Positions 54,525-61,600 of a DNA stretch of 64,000 bases are shown piece by piece; the stretch's first letter is position 1, and each line of letters opens with the position of its first letter. The stretch lies in the NCBI GenBank assembly GCA_016806145.1, contig CP063166.1, positions 744,001-808,000 of the forward strand. Direction: 5' to 3'. The position numbers were made by a program, and so were the translations under genes. Source of the stretch: Variovorax paradoxus (GTDB taxonomy: Bacteria; Pseudomonadota; Gammaproteobacteria; Burkholderiales; Burkholderiaceae_C). Below the pieces are notes generated by a model, which saw only the letters and a program-made list of their open reading frames with translations, did no database searches and was not told where the DNA came from.

Positions 54525-56642
54525 ATGGCGAGGTTTTCGAGAATGGGATGGGCGCTGGGATGGGCCGGCGTGGTGCTGCTGACGCAGCTGTCGCCGGCGC
54601 AGGCGCAGGAAGGCCCGAGTGCCGAGGCCGCGGCCAGCAAGATGGAGCAGGCCCGGCTCGCCGACACCGACACGCTGCTGGCGCTGACCAGCGAAGGCGC
54701 GGTGCTCTACGGCCAGGACAACGTCAAGCTGTCGGGCTACCAGTACTGCAGCCAGGCGGTGGCGCTGGCCGAGGCCGGCGAGTTCCGCCAGAGCGTGCGC
54801 GCCGCGAGCAAGGCGCTGCACCTGGCGAACACCACCAACGACCCGAACCTGCGCGCGATGGCCAACCGCGACCTGGCCATCGTCTACAGCTATTCGGGCC
54901 AGCTCGAGAAGGCCGAGCAGTTCGCCCGCGAAGCGCTCAAGAGCGAGGCGCGCGATCCCAAGCTGGTGGTGGGACCGGTGCAGAAGGTGATCGGCGACGT
55001 GCGCACGCGCCGCGCCGACTACGACGGCGCGATCCTCAGCTACGACGAGGCCCTGGCCAACAGCTCGCCGCGGTATGCGCCGCTGGTGCAGGCCTCGCTG
55101 GTCAATGCGCTGATCGAATCGGGCACGCCGGCCAACACGCAGCGTGCGCGCGAACTGATCGGCACGCTGCCGCAACCGAAGGACGCGCCGCTGGCCGCGC
55201 AGCTCGACCGCACGCGCGCACGGCTGCTGCTGGCCGAAAACAAGCCGGCCGAGGCGCGCGATCTCTACCGCACGCTGGCCACGCGCCAGGTCGGCGCCGA
55301 CAGCGGCTACTACCAGCTCTGGGCCTGGGACGGCGTGGCGCGCAGCGAGGTGGCGCTGGGCCAGAAGCAGGCCGCGGCCGAGGCCGTGGGCCGCGCGCTC
55401 GATGGCGTGGACAAGGTGCGCGCGAAGTTCCGCAGCGAAGAATTCAAGATGGGGCTGTTCTCGGACCTGCAGTCGGTGTTCGAGCGCGGCGTGGCGATCT
55501 ACAGCGACGCGGGCGACAGCGGCCGCGCCTTCGAAGTCAGCGAGCACAGCCGCTCGCGCGCGCTGCTCGACGCGGTGCGCGGCCGCGCGAAGCTCAGCGA
55601 GCAGGCCGCCGCCACGGTGGACCTGGCGACGCTGCAGCGCACGCTGGCCGCCGACGAGCGCGTGGTGCAGTTCCATTCGCTGCCCGACCGGCTGATGGTG
55701 TGGGTGGTGAGCCCCGCGGGCATCGAGAGCAAGACGATCCCGGTCAAGCGCGAGGAGCTGACCGAGCTGGTCGAGACCTTTCGCAACACCATCGTGCGCG
55801 GCCGCCGCACCGCGATCACCAACGCCGACAAGCTCGGCGCCGCGCTGCTCGGCCCGCTCAACCTGCAGCCCGGCCAGCGGCTGGTGATCGTGCCGCACGG
55901 CCCGCTGCACTACCTGCCGTTCCAGGCGCTGCGGCTGAACGGCCGCTACGTGATCGAGACGCACCCGGTGGCGGTGGCGCCCTCGATCAGCATCGCGGTG
56001 CAGCTCGCGCAGCGCACGCCGCGCGTGAACGCCACGCTCACGGCCTTCGGCAATCCGCGCATCGAGGACAAGTACGACCTGCCGGGCGCGGAGAGCGAGG
56101 TCAAGCAGCTCGCCCAATACTTCCCGAGCAACACCGTCTACATGGGCGCGGCCGCGACCAAGACGCAGTTCCGCGACGTGGCCTCGCGCTCGCCGCTGAT
56201 GCACGTGGCGGCGCACGCGGAGGCCGACGAGGTCGATCCGCTGTACTCGCGCATCCTGCTGGCCAACGAGGGCGGCAAGCAGAACTTCCTCGAGGCGCAC
56301 GAGATCCTCGAGCTGCCGATGCAGGGTACGGCCCTGGTGACGCTGTCGGCCTGCGAGTCGGGCCTGGGCCGCATCGCGCAGGGCGACGAGGTGCTGGGCT
56401 TCACGCGCTCCTTCCTCTCCGCGGGCAGCTCCAGCCTGATCGCATCGCTGTGGCCGGTGTCGGACGACGCGACGGCCGTGCTGATGAGCACGCTCTACGG
56501 CGAACTCGCCAAGGGCCGCGACCTGCAGAAGGCGATGCAGGCGGGGCAGCTCGCGGTGCTCAAGGATCCCAAGATGTCGCATCCCTTCTTCTGGGCGCCG
56601 TTCAATCTGATCGGCAACTGGCGTCTGACGGTGGGGAGCTGA
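54525..56642 (+). CDS. Exported TPR-CHAT protease of the two-partner secretion locus
   Basis: A 705-residue protein with an N-terminal signal segment (MGWALGWAGVVLLTQLSPAQAQ), a helical region of tetratricopeptide-like repeats (about 60-300, e.g. EFRQSVRAASKALHLANTTN, AIVYSYSGQLEKAEQFAREA) and a C-terminal CHAT domain of the caspase/separase fold. The catalytic dyad is H564 in MHVAAHAEADE and C610 in TLSACESGLGRIAQGDEVLG. It precedes TpsB and TpsA genes, so it may process the secreted TpsA protein in the periplasm. I chose the ATG giving MARFSRMGW; the upstream in-frame ATG adds a low-complexity leader. Confidence 0.85.
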   Translation: MARFSRMGWALGWAGVVLLTQLSPAQAQEGPSAEAAASKMEQARLADTDTLLALTSEGAVLYGQDNVKLSGYQYCSQAVALAEAGEFRQSVRAASKALHLANTTNDPNLRAMANRDLAIVYSYSGQLEKAEQFAREALKSEARDPKLVVGPVQKVIGDVRTRRADYDGAILSYDEALANSSPRYAPLVQASLVNALIESGTPANTQRARELIGTLPQPKDAPLAAQLDRTRARLLLAENKPAEARDLYRTLATRQVGADSGYYQLWAWDGVARSEVALGQKQAAAEAVGRALDGVDKVRAKFRSEEFKMGLFSDLQSVFERGVAIYSDAGDSGRAFEVSEHSRSRALLDAVRGRAKLSEQAAATVDLATLQRTLAADERVVQFHSLPDRLMVWVVSPAGIESKTIPVKREELTELVETFRNTIVRGRRTAITNADKLGAALLGPLNLQPGQRLVIVPHGPLHYLPFQALRLNGRYVIETHPVAVAPSISIAVQLAQRTPRVNATLTAFGNPRIEDKYDLPGAESEVKQLAQYFPSNTVYMGAAATKTQFRDVASRSPLMHVAAHAEADEVDPLYSRILLANEGGKQNFLEAHEILELPMQGTALVTLSACESGLGRIAQGDEVLGFTRSFLSAGSSSLIASLWPVSDDATAVLMSTLYGELAKGRDLQKAMQAGQLAVLKDPKMSHPFFWAPFNLIGNWRLTVGS

Positions 56643-56658
56643 AATGAAACACCAACAG

Positions 56659-56767
56659 CCGGACGCAGAGGACGCGAAGATTTCGCAAAGGGCGCGAAAG
56701 AGAAATTCAAAATTTTCTTGCCTTCCTTTTGCGTCCTTCGCGCAACCTTCGCGCCCTCTGCGTCCGG
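56659..56767. repeat. Palindromic repeat element, copy 2
   Basis: The arms 56659-56700 and 56726-56767 are inverted copies with about eight mismatches and a short AT-rich loop. They share ACGCAGAGGACGCGAAG and the CGCGAAGG units with the element at 43052-43239, although the loops differ completely. It lies between the CHAT and TpsB genes, inside the putative operon, where it could attenuate transcription. Confidence 0.75.
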
Positions 56768-56842
56768 AAGTCCGCTTTCGTCTTCGACCCCATCTGTCGC
56801 TTCATGCGATGCGGGTGGCGCGCAGCGCAATGGATAACTGAG

Positions 56843-58615
56843 ATGCGAAACGAAAACCTCTCGAAAAGCCCGCGCCCCGATGCGCGGCGGAGCATCCCCA
56901 TGCGCGTCCTGCAACGCTCCACGCCGATCGCCCTCGCCGTCTCCGCCCTGTTCGGCGCCGCCTTGCTCGTGGCCGCCCAGCGTGCCCATGCCACCGAGGC
57001 CGAGGAGACCGCCTTGCTGCCCACGCAGGACCCCTGCGGCAGTTGCAACCGACCGATCGCCCAGGCCACCGGCGGTGTCGCGCCGCAGACCCTGCCCGCG
57101 CCGTCGCGCAACACCTCCGCCACCGGTGCCTTCAAGCTCAACGACCTGCGCCTCAATGGCGTGAAGGCGCTGAGCAACGAGGAACTGCAGTCGATCACCT
57201 CGCCCTACATCGGCCGCGACGTCACGCTGGCCGACCTCGAGGAACTGGCGAAGGCGATCACCGCGCGCTACAAGGAGCGCGGCTACTTCCTCGCGCAGGC
57301 CGTGGTGCCCGTGCAGACCGTGCGCGACGGCATCGTCGAGATCAGCGTGATCGAAGGGCGGCTGGGTCGCGTCGACGTGCTGGTGGCGCCCGAGGCACCG
57401 ATCGCCGAGGCGCGCGTGCGCGGCTTCCTCGCGCCGCTGCAGCCGGGCGAGGCCGTCAATGCACCCGCCTACGAACGCGCCATGCTGCTGCTGTCGGACC
57501 AGCCCGGCGTCAAGGTCTCGTCGGCGCTGCAGGAAGGCACGCAGCCCGGCACCACCGATCTGTCGGTCGAGGTCGCGGCCGCGCCGCGCTGGGCCTTCAC
57601 CGCCGAGGGCGACAACCACGGCACCAAGGAGTCGGGCCGCTACCGGCTCGGCGGCACCGTGCGCTGGCTCAGCCCCTTCGGCATCGGCGACAACCTCGAC
57701 GCGCGCGTCATGGTGTCCGACAGCAATGCGCTGCAGTACGGCCGCATCGCCTACGAGGCGCCGATCGGCACCAGCGGCCTGCGCGCCGGCATGGGCCTGG
57801 CGCGCGTGAGCTACGACCTCGGCGGCCAGTTCTCGGACCTCGACGCGCAGGGCCGCGCCGACGTGCTCGATTTTTCGCTCAACTATCCGTTGATCCGCCA
57901 GCGCCAGCAGAACCTGTTCCTGCGGATGACCGCCGACCTCAAGGACCTCAAGGACGAGATCCGCGTCGTCGACTACGACGTGAAGAAGCGCGTGCGCGGC
58001 ATCGGCCTGGGCTGGGCCTGGGAGCGGCGCGACGACGTCTTCGGCGGCGGCTACTGGGCCAGCACCGGCACGCTGTATCACGGCTCGCTCTCGATCCGCG
58101 ACCCGCAGACCCTCGCGGCCGACCAGGCCTTCGGCGGCCGCCGCACCGAGGGCGGCTTCACCAAGATGAGCTTCCAGCTCTCGCGGCTGCAGTCGATCGT
58201 GCCGCGCCATTCGTTGTACCTCGCCATCGGCGGCCAGTGGGCCAGCAAGAACCTCGACGCGTCGGAGAAGCTCGCGCTCGGCGGCGCGCGCGCCGTGCGC
58301 GCCTACCCCTCGGGCGAACTGCTGGCCGACCAGGGCGTGATCGGCACCGTCGAATGGCGCTGGTCGGTCAACGAGGAGTTCACGCCCTTCGTGTTCTACG
58401 ACGCGGCGCGCGGCAAGCTCGCGCGCCGTCCCTCGCCCTTCGACGGCGAGAACTCGCACAGCCTGCGCGGCTACGGGATCGGCATGAGCTGGTCGCGCCC
58501 CGGCAATTTCTCGATCAACGCGACGCTGGCCTGGCGTGACGGCACACCGCGGGCGCAGACCGACGGCGGCGGCCACAACCCGCGGCTGTACGTCCAGGTT
58601 CAAAAGGCGTTCTGA
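56843..58615 (+). CDS. TpsB outer-membrane transporter (ShlB/FhaC/HecB family)
   Basis: A 590-residue two-partner secretion translocator. A signal peptide follows a charged leader (PIALAVSALFGAALLVAAQRAHA). Residues about 95-175 hold a POTRA domain (FKLNDLRLNGVKALSNEELQ, TLADLEELAKAITARYKERG, VVPVQTVRDGIVEISVIEGR). The rest is a 16-strand barrel with the L6 loop signature AVRAYPSGELLADQG, corresponding to the conserved VRGY motif, and a terminal Phe (YVQVQKAF). Start alternatives are ATG 56843 and ATG 56900 (MRVLQRS). It exports the TpsA protein encoded three bases downstream. Confidence 0.92.
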   Translation: MRNENLSKSPRPDARRSIPMRVLQRSTPIALAVSALFGAALLVAAQRAHATEAEETALLPTQDPCGSCNRPIAQATGGVAPQTLPAPSRNTSATGAFKLNDLRLNGVKALSNEELQSITSPYIGRDVTLADLEELAKAITARYKERGYFLAQAVVPVQTVRDGIVEISVIEGRLGRVDVLVAPEAPIAEARVRGFLAPLQPGEAVNAPAYERAMLLLSDQPGVKVSSALQEGTQPGTTDLSVEVAAAPRWAFTAEGDNHGTKESGRYRLGGTVRWLSPFGIGDNLDARVMVSDSNALQYGRIAYEAPIGTSGLRAGMGLARVSYDLGGQFSDLDAQGRADVLDFSLNYPLIRQRQQNLFLRMTADLKDLKDEIRVVDYDVKKRVRGIGLGWAWERRDDVFGGGYWASTGTLYHGSLSIRDPQTLAADQAFGGRRTEGGFTKMSFQLSRLQSIVPRHSLYLAIGGQWASKNLDASEKLALGGARAVRAYPSGELLADQGVIGTVEWRWSVNEEFTPFVFYDAARGKLARRPSPFDGENSHSLRGYGIGMSWSRPGNFSINATLAWRDGTPRAQTDGGGHNPRLYVQVQKAF

Positions 58616-58617
58616 CC

Positions 58618-61600
58618 ATGAAGCAACGCACGTCTCCTCTTCTTCGCGCCACCACGCGCCGCCTGCGGCTGCGGCCGGTCGCGTTCTCGCTGCTGTGCGC
58701 GGGCGCCGTGCCCGCGATGGCGCAGGTGCTGCCCACGGGCTTCCTGCCCTCGGCGCTGCCGGGCAACGTGGTCTCGATGACCCAGGCCGGCAACATCATG
58801 AGCATCGTGCAGGGCAGCCAGCGCGGCATCGTCAACTGGACCACGTTCTCGATCGGCGCCAAGAACATCGTCAACATCCAGCAGCCCAATGCCTCGGCGA
58901 TCCTGCTCAACCGCGTGACCGGCAACGAGGTCTCGAACATCGCGGGCCAGCTCAATGCCAACGGCCGCGTGTTCCTGATCAACCCGAACGGCGTGATGTT
59001 CGGCGCCGGTGCCACCGTCAACGTGGGCGGGCTCGTGGCGTCGACCCTGCGCCTGACCACCAGCGACGAGAGCTTTCTCGGCGGCACGACCAACTTCACG
59101 TTCGAGCGGCTCAACGGCGAGGCGAAGATCGTCGACAACGCCGGCACCATCACGGCGTCGGGCGGACCCGTGGTGCTGATGGGTGCGGGCGTGAGCAACA
59201 GCGGCACCATCACCGCCGACGGTCAGACCGTTGGGCTGGCCTCGGGCCGCAAGATCACGCTCGACCTCGCGGGCGACGGCCTCACCAGCATCGCGATCGC
59301 ACCCGACTCGATGGCGACCAATGCCTCGGTCAACAACACGGGCACCGTGCAGGCCGACGGCGGCAAGGTCGTGATGGTGGGCCAGTCGACCACCATCGGC
59401 GAGCTGGTGGTGAACCAGACCGGCGTGGTGCGCGCGCGTTCCGTGGGCACGAAGAACGGTGAGATCGTGCTCGGCGGCGGTGCCGACAACGAGGTGCGCG
59501 TGGGCGGCACGCTCGACGCGACCTCGACCGGCACGGTGGCCGGCGGCCGTATCTCCGTGGCCGCGGGCAATGTGCGCGTGGTGGATCGCGCGCTGCTCGA
59601 CGCGAGCGGCGATGCGGGCGGTGGTTCGGTGCAGGTCAAGGCACTCAACGGCCTGTCGATCGCGTCGGCCCCGCCGGAAGCGCGGGCCGCGCTGGACGAG
59701 TCGGGCGCGGTCCTGCGTGCCAACGGCCGCGCGGGCAATGCGGCGGGTGGCGAGATCCGCATCGAGCAAGCCACCTACGCCTCGCTGCCGGGCACCGGCA
59801 GCGAAGCGCCGCCGGCCACCCGGCTCGGCCTGCATCTGTCGGGCACGCTGTCGGCCACCGGGTCCGGCTCGGGCGCGGGCGGCAACATCGTCACCAGCGC
59901 CGATGCGATCCAGGTCGGCGACGACCTCGCGCTGTCGGCCGCAGGCGGCGCGAACGGCGGTGCCAACGGCAAGTGGACGCTGAATTCGAACAAGCAGATC
60001 GTGGTGACGCCCGACGCGCCGAACTACGACCCCGGCAGCTTTCTCGGCGCCGGCGGCATGGCCTCGAGTCCGATCAGTGCGCAGGCGCTGGGCGGCGCGC
60101 TCGGCCAGGGCACCGACGTCACGCTCGCGAGCAACGCGGCCAATGCCGAGGGCGGGCAGGAGCGCTTCGGCGTGCTGTTCGACACCGCGGCCCAGGTGGT
60201 CAAGAACGAGAGCGGCACCTCGTCGCTGCGCGTGGATTCGGCCACCGGCATCGCGATGCTCGACGGTTCGACCATCCAGTCGAAGAGCGGCGCGTTGAAC
60301 GTGGACTTCAATGTCGATGCCAACGGCACGGTGCCTGGGGCCGGCAACACCCCGATCGTGACCTCCGAAGGCGAGGGGGCCGCGCAGATCCAGATGACGA
60401 ACGCGCGCATCGAGACCAACGGCGGCAACGTGCGCTTCTATGGGCAGGGCGATGCCGCCAACGGCCGCGCCATCGGCTATGCCTCCGAGTTCGGCGATTC
60501 GGGCGTGGGCGCCGGCATCGAATTGCGCAACAGCCGCATCTCGGCCTGCGGCGTCGATGCCGCCAGCTGCACCGAGGGCGGCGTCATCAATCTGCGCGGC
60601 GAGGGCCGCACGCTGTATTCGAGCTCCACGCTCAACGGCAGCTCGGGCGTGCTGATCTCGAGCTCCGAACTCATCACCGGCAGCGGCGCCATCACCGTCG
60701 ACGGCGTCGGCGGGCTGGCCGCCAAGGGCGTGGAGATCGGTCGCGAGGCCGGCAGCGTCCCGGGCCCTCGCAGCCGCATCGCATCCACCGGCGGGGACAT
60801 CGTGCTGCGCGGCAGCACGCGCGGATGGAGCACCGGCGATGCCGTGGGTCGGCTGCGCTTCAACGTCGCGGGTGCGGGCGTGCAGGCCGAAGGGGTCGAC
60901 ATCGCCACCGGCGGCAACGTGCGCGTGGAGGGCCAGGGCGCCGACCTCGGCACGCTGCTGGGCACCGACGAATTCGCCAAGCTCTCGGCCTCGGCCACCA
61001 TCAATGCATCGCACGGCGTGCTGATCGGCGACGCCGGCATCACGGCCGGCCAGGGCCGGCGCATCGACGTCGTCGGCACCGCCGGCAGCGCGGGCGTGAT
61101 CTACGACTTCAACGGCGTGCCGACCCCGCCACCGGCCGGCATCGACGAAGGCATCACGCCCGCGGCGGTGTGGATCCGCGCCAGCGGCGACGGCCAGGGC
61201 CTGCGTGCCGAGGGCGGCCAGATCAACGTGGTCGGCGGCAACGGCGACGTGCTGCTGCAGCGCGGCGGGCAGGCCGATGCGCTGCTGAGCACCGCGAGCC
61301 GCACCGTGGCCGGCGGCGCCATCGCCGTGACCGGCCGCAACATCTACGGCGGCGGCCTCGCGGGCGCCACCGGCAAGCTGGCCGACGCGAGCGGCGCGGG
61401 CACGGGCGGCGACATCCGCTTCGAGGCCAGCGTGAGCGACAAGACCGGCGGCATGCTCGCGCTGGCCACGGGCATGGGCGTGCTCGCCGACAGCACCTCG
61501 GCCAGCGGCAACGGCGGCAACATCCGGCTGCTCGCGGGCAACGGCCTGCGCGCCCACGGCACGCTGTCGGCGCGCGGCGGCAGCGCGGGCGGCAACGGCG

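Noticed and set aside
56644..56841. A 65-codon frame after the CHAT gene
   Set aside because: It reads through the palindromic repeat arms and is rich in Arg/Pro/Ser imposed by the repeat. There is no ribosome-binding site and no protein-like pattern.
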